A stretch of 11,495 bases of DNA from Candidatus Argoarchaeum ethanivorans (GCA_905067535.1 CAJHIR010000030.1:1-11495), one strand, 5' to 3'; positions 1-7,502 are shown, numbered from the stretch's first letter. A program made the numbers and translations. Notes: a model not told the origin generated them from the sequence alone.

Positions 1-151
1 GCTCTTCCATACTCGTTATAGGCAGGGCAATAACAGGAGCTTCCAACAGGATCCAAGCATGCCTAAATGTCATCGAGGATATAGCAAGAGTATTGTAACC
101 TAACTTTGACAGTTGTGGTTTATCAGGAGTGTCCCCAGTTGAGCCTGGTTT

Positions 152-511
152 ATGTTTATTCAAACGAGACTGAGGACGTTTTGTATCACTCCAAATGATA
201 ATATTTGTTTTCCGGTTGGGACGATCTTTGCTGTTTGTGGGCAGTATGAAAAACCCGGTTTTCCTGCCATCTTTGGTAAATATAAGAAGAGGGGCAGGAA
301 TTTAAATTCGTTGATAATGGCTCTTGTGAGCTATAAGCTTTACTTGAGAATTTTAGTATTAGCAGAGCTGGGTGAGTGGATTAATCAAGGGGAAGTCCTT
401 GATATTTTTGGTTTCGATGGATTGGATTTTCCAGACCTTTTAAAAAGAGTAAAACCTGTCAAACTTGGGATATATGAAAAGGCTCAACAGAACAGAGTGG
501 ACGGCTACTGA
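152..511 (+). pseudogene. Degenerate IS transposase, N-terminal fragment
   Basis: The reading frame gives 119 residues. Residues 1-62 look like the start of a DDE-type transposase of a kind frequent in methanogen and ANME genomes (IS4/IS1634-like, placed from memory). Typical pieces are FGKYKKRGRNLNSLIMALVSY and, further on, GEWINQGEVLDIF. Between them the expected TENFSISRAGEW is read as YLRILVLAELGEW. The bases show why: two extra T within 338-346 (aagctttacttgag) shift the frame and one extra G near 370 restores it. After about residue 90 the family resemblance is lost and the frame stops at 511. A whole transposase of this type would be several times longer, so this is a remnant. Bases 1-151 upstream carry no gene I can recognise; they may be the rest of the decayed element. 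Confidence 0.55.
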
Positions 512-571
512 GCCAGAACTTTCATCGATACGTTTTTAACACTTTCCTTGTATTTGTATCTCCTGATTGGA

Positions 572-1864
572 ATGAATTTTATTCACGGCAGTGATTTTCA
601 TCTTGGATATGTACAGTATGGTTTGCATGAGCGGTTTGTGGATTTTGCTACAACGTTCAAAGCTTTCATTACGTATGGCTTGGAGCATAATGTGGATTTT
701 ATTTTGATTGCGGGGGACCTGTTTGAAAAGCGCAATATTAATGCACCTACATATCTCCAGGCATATAACGTGCTCTCGCAGTTGCAGGACGAGTGTAAAT
801 CACTTGGACGTGACCCTATTCCTGTGATTGCGATTGAGGGCAACCATGACCTTGCATACCAGAGGGATCGAAACAGTTGGCTCCAGATTCTGGAATCACA
901 GGGGATGCTTCGGTTGCTGAAATCAACATGGGATGGTGGTTTAAAGTTGGATTACGTGGATGTTGGCGATTGTCGGGTATTTGGTGTAGGCTATCTTGGT
1001 GCATCTACTATGCAGAGTATCCCGCTCATTGATAGAGAGATACAGAAAATCAACCAGGGCGTGGATCGGTTTACTGTGCTCACCATGCACTTTGGTATGG
1101 AGGAACAGGCTCGAAGTGTTGTTGCAGGTGAGATACCATATAGTGCATTACTTCCCCTTCACGAGTGTGTGGATTATCTTGCACTCGGGCATTATCACAA
1201 TCAGTACGAGTATGATCACTGGGTGTACAATGGCGGGAGCCTGGAACTTTTTTCGCTTAATGAATATGGACTTAAAAAAGGATTTTACCATGTAACCGAT
1301 AGCGGTGCAGAGCTTGTAACACTTCCAACACGCCCATTCAGGCGGCTTTCAGGTAATATTAGCAGTGTAAAGACGCCAGGCGAGTTCTCCTCGCTTGTCC
1401 AGTCAATAGTAGAAAGTGAGACGCCTGTTGATTCCAAACTCTCCCCGATTGTTGAACTGACGTTGTGGGGCAATCTCAATTTTCCTAAAAAAAATGTCTC
1501 TCTTCCTGAACTAAGAGAGATGGTCAGAAAGAGATTTGGTTGCCTCTATGCTGATGTTCACATCAAACAGACCAATGATTACTATACTATTCACGAAAGT
1601 GATATTATTGGTATGAGTAGGGAACAGATAGAAGCAAAGATATTAAGAGAGCAAATAATCCAGGATGGACGCTACAAAGTATATGCAAAGCAGGTTGTCA
1701 GTGACACCGTTGAGGCAAAAAAACTCGCTTTGCAGCGAATTAATGAAAAAGAGATCATCCGATTGTTAAAACAGAGCTTTGACCGGATACAACTGCATAA
1801 AAAGCAAGCTCAAGAAGAAAATAATGCTGGTGTGCTTCCTTTTATGAGAGGCGATGTTACGTGA
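572..1864 (+). CDS. mre11: DNA double-strand break repair nuclease Mre11
   Basis: Mn-dependent 3'-5' exonuclease and endonuclease subunit of the Mre11-Rad50 complex, which processes DNA double-strand ends for recombination repair. The 430-residue protein carries all five calcineurin-like phosphoesterase motifs in order: DFH (D8, H10), GDLFE (D49), GNHD (N91-D93), TMHFGMEE (H173) and GHYH (H207, H209). The C-terminal part after about residue 260 fits the capping and Rad50-binding region and ends in a basic, glutamine-rich helix. A TTG at 548 would add eight residues, but the ATG at 572 begins directly at the conserved MNFIHGSDFHLG strand and is preferred. No strong Shine-Dalgarno sequence or TATA box is visible ahead of it. 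The stop overlaps the rad50 start by four bases, so the two are translationally coupled. No herA or nurA, the usual archaeal partners, lies in the window. Confidence 0.93.
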   Translation: MNFIHGSDFHLGYVQYGLHERFVDFATTFKAFITYGLEHNVDFILIAGDLFEKRNINAPTYLQAYNVLSQLQDECKSLGRDPIPVIAIEGNHDLAYQRDRNSWLQILESQGMLRLLKSTWDGGLKLDYVDVGDCRVFGVGYLGASTMQSIPLIDREIQKINQGVDRFTVLTMHFGMEEQARSVVAGEIPYSALLPLHECVDYLALGHYHNQYEYDHWVYNGGSLELFSLNEYGLKKGFYHVTDSGAELVTLPTRPFRRLSGNISSVKTPGEFSSLVQSIVESETPVDSKLSPIVELTLWGNLNFPKKNVSLPELREMVRKRFGCLYADVHIKQTNDYYTIHESDIIGMSREQIEAKILREQIIQDGRYKVYAKQVVSDTVEAKKLALQRINEKEIIRLLKQSFDRIQLHKKQAQEENNAGVLPFMRGDVT

Positions 1865-4587
1865 TTCTCACACGGCTTCGACTTAAAAACATTAAATCGT
1901 ATAGGGATTCCACAATAGAGTTCAAAGCAGGTATCAATGGTATCGCTGGCGATAATGGTCACGGCAAAACCACCATTCTCGAAGCAGTCGGTTATGCACT
2001 TTTTGATGCGCTACCTTACCCTGAACGCGATTTTCTTCGAAGAGGTGCAAAAACCGGTAGTGTTGAGATTGTTTTCGTCGCAGACGATGAAATCAGCTAC
2101 ATTCTCACACGAAAAGTTGGAGGAAGTGACGTGCGACTTGCGACACCATCTGGAAGTATTAACGGCAAAAAGGATGTGTATGATTGGCTCATTGACCATA
2201 TATTCCCTCATGTAACTGGTTCAAAGGAACTCCGATCCATTTTTGAAAACACAATCGGGGTTTCCCAGGGCACGTTTACAACTGCCTTTGCACAGACGCC
2301 TTCAGCAAGAAAAATGGTATTCGATGAAGTGCTTGGAGTTGATGAGTACAGAAAAGCTTACACGAATCTACTGCCTGCAATAAATGCTGTAAAAGATGGG
2401 ATTACAGACCTTGAAAAAGAGAAGCTTGTACTTCAAACAGAAACCAGAGACTACAAACAACTAAAAAAAGAACATGCAGACCTTCAAAAACAGATAAAAG
2501 AGCTCTCAAAAGAAATGCAGCAGATAGAGAGCAAACTTGAACAACATAAAAAAAGAAAAGAGAATCTTGATAAGAAGCAAAAAAGCATTGGTGAGCTCGA
2601 AGATCGTATCCACAGGCTTGAGATATCTATTGCTGCAACAAAAAAACAGCTGGTGCGGATAGATAAAGACATCAAAAACGCAGATGCAGCAGAAAAAATC
2701 GTCTTTGAACTTGCTGATAAAAAAAATGAATATGAAGAGAGTGAAAACACTTTAAAACACCTTTATATTCGAAGAGAAGATCGAAACAGGGATGAACAGA
2801 AAATACTCTCACTTAAAAACGAGTTTGCAATCCTTCAGGACAAACAGAAAAGAAGACAGTCGCTTGATCGGGAAGTCTCGCGACTGAAAACAGAAAAAGA
2901 GCAGTTACTGCCGGGAGTGCAAAAACAACAAACACTGCAGCAAGAAATCGATCTGGTACAACGGGAATTAAAAGAGCCACTGCAACAGCTCATTTTTGAA
3001 AAAACCACTCTGCAAAAAGAACAGAGACGATTTTGTGAATTAAAGAGCAAAATAAACACACTTGGAAAAGAAAAAAGCCTTCTTTTACCGCTCTCACAAA
3101 AACAGGAACACCTGAAAAAAGAGGTTGAAAAGATATCCAGTTCCATTGCAATCACAAACTCTGAAGCAAGTGAGCTTAAAAAAAAATCGAAACAGGCAGG
3201 GGAAAAAAACCTCTGCCCAATACTGCCAGGTGTTAAATGTGAGGCGGTTACAGATTTTCGCACTTATTTTACAGAAGAGATTAATAAGCGGCAGACAATA
3301 CTAAACACCCTTAAAATAGAATTATCAACGTTTCAGGAAGAGCTTAACACACTTCACGATCCGGTTGGGCAAATAACACAAAAAGATGCCCTGGTAACAG
3401 GTGCACAGGAAGAAATTGACAAACTGACACAGGTACCTGAAAAAATCAAAGAAAACACATTGAAACTGGGTGAACTATCAATAAAATTCCAGCAACATAT
3501 CAAAGCATTATCAGGAGAAAAAAGCGAACAGGAAGAAGTGGAACAAATCATCACCAAACTAAAAACACAGCTTGAAGCACTTGGCGATGCTAAAACACAG
3601 CTAAAAAGCATTGAAACACTGATAAATGCAAAACAAATAGAACTTGGAACGCTACCAGATACACAGCAGCAAATAACCGAGAAAGAGCAGGAGTTAAAAG
3701 AACACAATACTATTTTCTCAAAAAAATATGCAGGATTGAATGCAACAATAACAGTAATGGAAAACAAAACAAAAAAACTAAAAAGCGCTTACGAGACCTA
3801 TCTACGAAACAAACCAATCGCGGAAAGAAAAATAGAGCTTACAGAAGAGCGTGACAGCATGCTAAACGCACTCGAAAAAGAAGAAGTGGAGGTTAAAAAA
3901 GAGCAAACACAAAATCAAGCTCTTCGCTCAAGTTTCAGTGAAACAGAATTTCAACAGGTAACAAGAGAACTGGATGAACTCGGGAAAAAGCTGAGTGCCC
4001 GGAAAAGCACCTGCAATGAAAAAATCAAGCAGTCTGACACAAACCAGCAGAGCCTCCTGAGAATGGAATCAAAACTTAACGAACTGACAAGAAACGAACA
4101 AAGACTGAAACAAGAACAAGAGTTCTATTCTTACGTGACCTTTATAAGAGACCTTCTCAACAGTTCGGGTCAGCTCGTAGTCCTTGAACTGATAAACGAA
4201 ATCGCATCTGAAGCTACAAACGCCTACTGTGAAATCATGAACGACTATTCACTGGAACTTCACTGGAACGAAGAGTACAATATATCGGTTATAGAGGGGG
4301 GAGAAGAACGCAATTTTTCGCAGCTTAGCGGCGGAGAACAAATGAGCGCTGCACTTGCGACGCGACTATCGCTTATCAAAGTAATCTCCAAAAGCGATGT
4401 GGTATTCCTTGATGAGCCAACCCAGAACCTTGATGTGCAGCGAAGAGAAAACCTCTCAGAACAAATACGAAATATACACGGCTTCAAACAGCTTTTCATC
4501 ATAAGCCATGATGACACCTTCAACGAACACTGCGACCACATCATACACGTTGAAAAAATAAATGGTGAAAGCCGCGTCAACTATTAA
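1861..4587 (+). CDS. rad50: DNA double-strand break repair ATPase Rad50
   Basis: SMC-like ATPase that clamps and tethers DNA ends and controls Mre11. The 908-residue protein has the family layout: N-terminal ATPase half with Walker A GDNGHGKT (30-37) and Q-loop VSQGTF (Q136), a long antiparallel coiled coil of roughly residues 185-740 broken by a hook, then a C-terminal half with signature LSGGEQ (822-827), Walker B VVFLDEPTQNLD (D851, E852) and switch histidine in IISHDD (H883). The hook is odd: instead of C-x2-C it reads LCPILPGVKC, with C452 and C460 separated by seven residues. The start is GTG in the sequence GTGA shared with the mre11 stop. The coiled-coil part is very A-rich on the coding strand, reflecting its Lys/Glu/Gln content. 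SbcC is the bacterial counterpart; the mre11 neighbour and archaeal context favour the Rad50 name. Confidence 0.93.
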   Translation: MILTRLRLKNIKSYRDSTIEFKAGINGIAGDNGHGKTTILEAVGYALFDALPYPERDFLRRGAKTGSVEIVFVADDEISYILTRKVGGSDVRLATPSGSINGKKDVYDWLIDHIFPHVTGSKELRSIFENTIGVSQGTFTTAFAQTPSARKMVFDEVLGVDEYRKAYTNLLPAINAVKDGITDLEKEKLVLQTETRDYKQLKKEHADLQKQIKELSKEMQQIESKLEQHKKRKENLDKKQKSIGELEDRIHRLEISIAATKKQLVRIDKDIKNADAAEKIVFELADKKNEYEESENTLKHLYIRREDRNRDEQKILSLKNEFAILQDKQKRRQSLDREVSRLKTEKEQLLPGVQKQQTLQQEIDLVQRELKEPLQQLIFEKTTLQKEQRRFCELKSKINTLGKEKSLLLPLSQKQEHLKKEVEKISSSIAITNSEASELKKKSKQAGEKNLCPILPGVKCEAVTDFRTYFTEEINKRQTILNTLKIELSTFQEELNTLHDPVGQITQKDALVTGAQEEIDKLTQVPEKIKENTLKLGELSIKFQQHIKALSGEKSEQEEVEQIITKLKTQLEALGDAKTQLKSIETLINAKQIELGTLPDTQQQITEKEQELKEHNTIFSKKYAGLNATITVMENKTKKLKSAYETYLRNKPIAERKIELTEERDSMLNALEKEEVEVKKEQTQNQALRSSFSETEFQQVTRELDELGKKLSARKSTCNEKIKQSDTNQQSLLRMESKLNELTRNEQRLKQEQEFYSYVTFIRDLLNSSGQLVVLELINEIASEATNAYCEIMNDYSLELHWNEEYNISVIEGGEERNFSQLSGGEQMSAALATRLSLIKVISKSDVVFLDEPTQNLDVQRRENLSEQIRNIHGFKQLFIISHDDTFNEHCDHIIHVEKINGESRVNY

Positions 4588-4597
4588 TCAATCCATT

Positions 4598-4697
4598 GTA
4601 CATGCTCAATAAGTTGTGGCAATTTACCGCGGAGTACGCAGAGTCTCTGCGCTCTCGGCGGTATTTCTGTAAAAACTCCACACGATATTGAGTATGT
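4598..4697. mobile_element. MITE-like element, 100 bases
   Basis: The segment is bounded on both sides by the 10-base direct repeat TCAATCCATT (4588-4597 and 4698-4707), as a target-site duplication would be. Its ends are imperfect inverted repeats: 4600-4619 (ACATGCTCAATA then TGTGG) matches the complement of 4678-4697 at 16 of 20 positions by my count. It has no coding capacity. It lies just after the rad50 stop, between convergent genes. The transposase family that would move it is not identified. A chance arrangement around a bidirectional terminator is possible, but inverted ends together with flanking direct repeats are hard to explain that way. Confidence 0.5.
4626..4662. repeat. Palindrome inside the MITE-like element
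   Basis: ACCGCGGAGTACGCAGAG is followed at once by an imperfect complement TCTCTGCGCTCTCGGCGGT, giving a stem of about 18 bp with three mismatches. It is the only strong hairpin between the convergent rad50 and pyrimidine operons and could end transcripts from either side. Palindromes of this look recur in many environmental archaeal and bacterial genomes (from memory). Confidence 0.55.
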
Positions 4698-4733
4698 TCA
4701 ATCCATTAACGATCGGTGTTCGGCTAAAGTTTT

Positions 4734-4755
4734 AGTGATTCATCACTCACGTTTT
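4734..4755 (+). terminator. Possible rad50 terminator
   Basis: A perfect 5-bp hairpin, AGTGA-TTCA-TCACT (4734-4747), is followed within four bases by a run of five T (4751-4755). Archaeal termination mainly uses T runs, so this may end the mre11-rad50 transcript. The stem is short and the call is weak. The rest of 4708-4811 shows nothing else. Confidence 0.25.
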
Positions 4756-4811
4756 TGACCACTTGAATGTTCTTGGAAAAATCCAGCTAACACCCTCAAT
4801 TTTGTTTCGTT

Positions 4812-5171
4812 CTACCTCACCGCATGTACCCAATCAGGAGCCAGCCAATTCTCGAGATTGATGTACTCATTTCGCACCTTGATCTTCGTATGGATATCCT
4901 TTGTGATCTTTCCGTCCACGATGAACTGCACAACTGTGGAAGTACGTATCAGTCCCTTGCTCTGCCCATCTCTCAACAACTCACCGATAAACATCCCCAT
5001 CTCCTCCTGATCGCATGAGTTGAGAAGCAGCGTATCCAGACCTTTGACAGTCACTCTGGAAGGTATCTGTTTATTTCTACGAATATCGCCAAGAAATTCG
5101 AGGAGTGTCATTATATTCTCAAAGCGATCGTATTCGTTCTCAACAATATTAAACCCGTGTTTTAATCTCAT
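4812..5171 (-). CDS. Conserved-looking hypothetical protein, last gene of pyr operon
   Basis: I do not recognise this 119-residue protein. It is soluble, with no signal peptide or membrane segment, and mixes charged helices (NEYDRFENIMTLLEFLGDIR) with a probable beta-rich second half containing VVQFIVDGKITKDIHTKIKV. I take the ATG at 5171, because AGGTG sits six bases ahead of it; a GTG at 5180 would add three residues but overlaps that ribosome site. It starts 11 bases after the pyrF stop on the same strand, so it is surely cotranscribed with the pyr genes. Its upstream edge is also where pyrF loses homology to its family, so a rearrangement may have placed it here. No function is inferred. 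Confidence 0.7.
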   Translation of the reverse strand: MRLKHGFNIVENEYDRFENIMTLLEFLGDIRRNKQIPSRVTVKGLDTLLLNSCDQEEMGMFIGELLRDGQSKGLIRTSTVVQFIVDGKITKDIHTKIKVRNEYINLENWLAPDWVHAVR

Positions 5172-5182
5172 TTTCGGCACCT

Positions 5183-5830
5183 TCAGAACATATCAAGCGT
5201 TAGTTCCATCACGTTCGCATATCGAGAATCCCCTGCCTTTGTTCCTTGCCTCTTGATTCCGGGCGTGACAAACATAAAATCAGCAGGAAGCTCGGACCTA
5301 ATATGCAAAAGATCAGCTCCGCTGCATACTATGCCAGAAAGACCTGCCTCTTCTGCAAGCTTCGCAAGGCAGAGAACCTGCTCATCAACAGCTCCTGGAA
5401 TGTTTAACTGGTTGTTCATAATATCCTTATCTATGCTGGTAAGAATTGTCACGCCTATGACTTTTGGCTTCTTTTTGACGTCTGCTTCTAAAACTCCTGC
5501 AACTGCTGCTTTCATCATCTCTAGCCCCCCGGAAGCATGCACATCGAAAATTTCAACACCCAGTTCTGATGCTGCAACTGCCGCTCCCCTGATTGTGCTA
5601 GGAATGTCGTGATACTTGAGATCCAGAAAAACTTCTGAACCATAAGATTGGACAAGATTCACAGCCGCCGGCCCAAATCTTGTGAAGGTCTCTTTTCCTA
5701 TCTTGAAAAGTCCAACAACAGGATTCAGTTCCTCTACTCTGCTCTTGATTTCATCCATGCTCTTTAATCCATCAAGGGGCAGGCATATCATCTTTCTTGC
5801 AGCCTCCTCTTTTTCATTAAGTTCTCTCAT
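5183..5830 (-). CDS. pyrF: Orotidine 5'-phosphate decarboxylase, C-terminally short
   Basis: Decarboxylates OMP to UMP, the last step of de novo pyrimidine synthesis. Catalytic signatures are present: D20 in LPLDG, K43 in FKIGKE, and the VFLDLKYHDIPST block with D70, K72 and D75. The later loop VTPGIKRQGTKAGD (188-201) is also kept. The overall style matches bacterial PyrF rather than the usual archaeal form. After D201 the protein ends with 14 unrelated residues. The family normally continues about 35-40 residues through a TPxEA helix and the IGRPI strand, whose arginine binds the phosphate. At 215 residues, with a roughly 15-residue N-terminal lead, the final strand and helix of the barrel are missing. 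The ATG at 5830 is chosen because it overlaps the pyrE stop (TAATG) with GGTGG five bases ahead; a GTG at 5839 is less likely. Activity is uncertain. Confidence 0.85.
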   Translation of the reverse strand: MRELNEKEEAARKMICLPLDGLKSMDEIKSRVEELNPVVGLFKIGKETFTRFGPAAVNLVQSYGSEVFLDLKYHDIPSTIRGAAVAASELGVEIFDVHASGGLEMMKAAVAGVLEADVKKKPKVIGVTILTSIDKDIMNNQLNIPGAVDEQVLCLAKLAEEAGLSGIVCSGADLLHIRSELPADFMFVTPGIKRQGTKAGDSRYANVMELTLDMF

Positions 5831-6504
5831 TAATACCACCTAATTTTTCTTTTCTCCCCAGAAAATCCATGTTTTGGCCCCCATGCGGTGGGGTCAGAAT
5901 TCCACTCTTGGATCAATGTAAGCTTATCGTTCTCAACAAAGTTATTCTCTGCAGCAACCCTTATCAAAGTAGAGAAATCTGTCAAAAAAATCGTATTACA
6001 TTTACCTTCCTCGAATTTCGTCTTTGCATTTTCAAATTCATACGTGAATATCGCAACCACAGCCTGCACATCTGCACCTGCTTCGAGACATGCCTTCACA
6101 GCATTAAAACTGCTTCCGCCAGTGCTTACAAGATCTTCTACAACCACAACATTCTTTCCTGAGATATTTCCCCCCTCGATAAGATTATCCTTCCCATAAC
6201 CCTTGGATTTTTTTCTGATGTACACCATGGGCTTATCGAGGCGATCGGCAACGAGTGCAGCCCATGATATTGCTGACGAAGCTGTGCCTGCAATAATTTC
6301 AGGGTCAATCTCTTTTATCTTTTCTGCAAGAGCATCGGCAATGACACTCCTTTCTTCAGGATAGAAGGTCAGTTTTCTGTTATCGCAATAGATAGGGCTT
6401 CGCATTCCCGAGACGTATGTGTACGGCGTCTCTACGTTCAGTGTGACTGCTTCTTTTTCCAGCAGGATTTTTGCTATTTGTTCTTTTGAATTATCTTCAG
6501 TCAA
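5830..6504 (-). CDS. pyrE: Orotate phosphoribosyltransferase
   Basis: Transfers ribose 5-phosphate from PRPP to orotate, giving OMP. The 224-residue protein has the type I phosphoribosyltransferase PRPP loop VVVVEDLVSTGGSS in its middle and the catalytic loop RKKSKGYGKDNLIEG before it. The N-terminal hood YVSGMRSPIYCDNRKL contacts orotate. Length is normal for the family. The start is a TTG: GGAGG (6513-6517) lies eight bases ahead of the TTG at 6504 but only two ahead of the TTG at 6510, so 6504 is preferred. The stop shares one base with the pyrF start, implying coupled translation. Product OMP is the substrate of the next gene. Confidence 0.92.
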   Translation of the reverse strand: MTEDNSKEQIAKILLEKEAVTLNVETPYTYVSGMRSPIYCDNRKLTFYPEERSVIADALAEKIKEIDPEIIAGTASSAISWAALVADRLDKPMVYIRKKSKGYGKDNLIEGGNISGKNVVVVEDLVSTGGSSFNAVKACLEAGADVQAVVAIFTYEFENAKTKFEEGKCNTIFLTDFSTLIRVAAENNFVENDKLTLIQEWNSDPTAWGPKHGFSGEKRKIRWY

Positions 6505-6549
6505 AAACAACTCCTCCTTTTAAGGTACTTGTTTCTTGACGTACAGGAA

Positions 6550-6559
6550 AGTATAAATG
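6550..6559 (-). promoter_or_regulatory. Possible TATA box for pyrE-pyrF
   Basis: On the minus strand the sequence reads GCATTTATAC, a fair archaeal TATA box. A start of transcription about 25 bases on would fall near 6530 and give a short leader containing the GGAGG site. If real, pyrE, pyrF and the following gene can be transcribed apart from pyrD-pyrK. Confidence 0.4.
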
Positions 6560-6585
6560 CACTTTCTTCTCTTGCTACTTATTTT

Positions 6586-6606
6586 CTGCACAACGAAATT
6601 GTGCAG
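6586..6606. repeat. Intercistronic hairpin after pyrK
   Basis: Perfect 8-bp inverted repeat, arms CTGCACAA and TTGTGCAG around a CGAAA loop. It begins 13 bases after the pyrK stop. A sister copy follows pyrD at 7457-7477 with a paired base change in the stem. Its role may be mRNA processing, 3'-end protection, a protein-binding operator or a small mobile palindrome. Confidence 0.75.
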
Positions 6607-6619
6607 ATTGTAATGGCTT

Positions 6620-7420
6620 TCATTCACAGCTTCTCCATCTTACATAATCTGAAACAGGAACTTTCTTACCTGACTTAATCCTTGCAAAATGATTGAACTC
6701 TGGATTGCCTTCTACATCTTTTGATTCAAATACCGGCCCTTCCTTGCAGACAACCTTGTCCCCACACATACACTGCCCGCACACACCAAATCCACATTTC
6801 ATGTATCTCTCCATGCTGATAAAGCATTTTTTTCGGTGCTTTTTGCAGATCTCAATCACCCTTGACATCATGATTTCAGGTCCGCAGCAGAAGACCTGGG
6901 ACACTTTACCAGGAGCAGATAATTTCTCTTCTAAAATCTCTGTGACAAATCCCTTCTTCCCAAAAGTCCCATCGTCTGTAGTGAAATGAGCATCCTCAAA
7001 ACGGTTCCTGAAAAGGAGCATATCTTTTGATCTTGCACCAATAATACTATTTGATTTCTTTACTTTTTCCATCAATGGAGCCAGCGAAGACACACCACAC
7101 CCGCCCCCAATTACAATAGTACTGGAGTCTGGCTCAGGAAACCCGATTCCATAAGGGCCACGTATGCCAATTATGCCTGCTTTCTTCGTGCCAGCAAGTT
7201 TCTTCGTGAACTTGCCCTTAACTTCAAATGTTATGCCTATTCGGTCTTTCTCAAGATAGCTTACGCCAAATGGCTTCTCATCAACGCGGGGAATCCACAC
7301 CATCACAAACTGGCCTGGGACAAAACTATCAAGAGTATTTTTGACAAAAATAGTGAAAAGGTCTTTTGCTTCCTTTTCAATCTCAAGTATCTCCAGTGAC
7401 CTTGGGTAATCATCCCTCAT
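6620..7420 (-). CDS. pyrK: Dihydroorotate dehydrogenase electron transfer subunit
   Basis: FAD and [2Fe-2S] subunit that passes electrons from dihydroorotate, via PyrD, to NAD+. The 266-residue protein begins with a ferredoxin-reductase-type FAD domain (GQFVMVWIPR, then KPFGVS where the RPxS motif is expected), followed by an NAD-binding domain with IGGGCGVSSLAPL (105-116) and FCCGPEIM. Near the C-terminus C209, C214, C217 and C225 form C-x4-C-x2-C-x7-C for the iron-sulfur cluster. The ATG at 7420 is chosen because AGGTG lies six bases ahead; a GTG at 7429 overlaps that site. It follows pyrD, its physical partner. Its first 16 bases lie in a 26-base sequence that is duplicated at the end of pyrD. 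Confidence 0.9.
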   Translation of the reverse strand: MRDDYPRSLEILEIEKEAKDLFTIFVKNTLDSFVPGQFVMVWIPRVDEKPFGVSYLEKDRIGITFEVKGKFTKKLAGTKKAGIIGIRGPYGIGFPEPDSSTIVIGGGCGVSSLAPLMEKVKKSNSIIGARSKDMLLFRNRFEDAHFTTDDGTFGKKGFVTEILEEKLSAPGKVSQVFCCGPEIMMSRVIEICKKHRKKCFISMERYMKCGFGVCGQCMCGDKVVCKEGPVFESKDVEGNPEFNHFARIKSGKKVPVSDYVRWRSCE

Positions 7421-7430
7421 CTGCAACACC
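7405..7430. repeat. 26-base direct repeat, copy at pyrK start
   Basis: Bases 7405-7430 match 7477-7502 at 25 of 26 positions (difference at 7421/7493). This copy holds the pyrK ribosome site, start codon and first codons. The two copies are 72 bases apart and bracket a 46-base insert containing a hairpin. Confidence 0.9.
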
Positions 7431-7456
7431 TATCATTTCCTTTTAGTTTATTTGTT

Positions 7457-7477
7457 CTACACAACGAAGTTGTGTAG
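7457..7477. repeat. Intercistronic hairpin after pyrD
   Basis: Perfect inverted repeat, arms CTACACAA and TTGTGTAG around a CGAAG loop (nine pairs if the loop's C and G also pair). It begins four bases after the pyrD stop and is a variant of the hairpin at 6586-6606. The third stem pair is changed on both sides (G-C there, A-T here), so pairing is preserved. Confidence 0.8.
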
Positions 7478-7502
7478 GTAATCATCCCTCATGTGCAACA
7501 CC
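7477..7502. repeat. 26-base direct repeat, copy at pyrD end
   Basis: Partner of 7405-7430. On the minus strand it encodes the last residues of PyrD (GVAHEG, stop) and also keeps a relic of the pyrK start, ATGAGGGATGATTAC, in the other frame. That relic opens an 11-codon frame, MRDDYLHNFVV, whose TAG stop (7457-7459) is the last stem of the hairpin. Confidence 0.9.

Noticed and set aside
2484..3767. Three minus-strand frames of 88-142 codons inside rad50
   Set aside because: They are Ser/Phe/Cys-rich mirror images of the Lys/Glu/Gln coiled coil and lack ribosome sites.
5869..6199. Plus-strand frames opposite pyrE
   Set aside because: pyrE is certain from its PRPP loop and operon position, so these are shadows.
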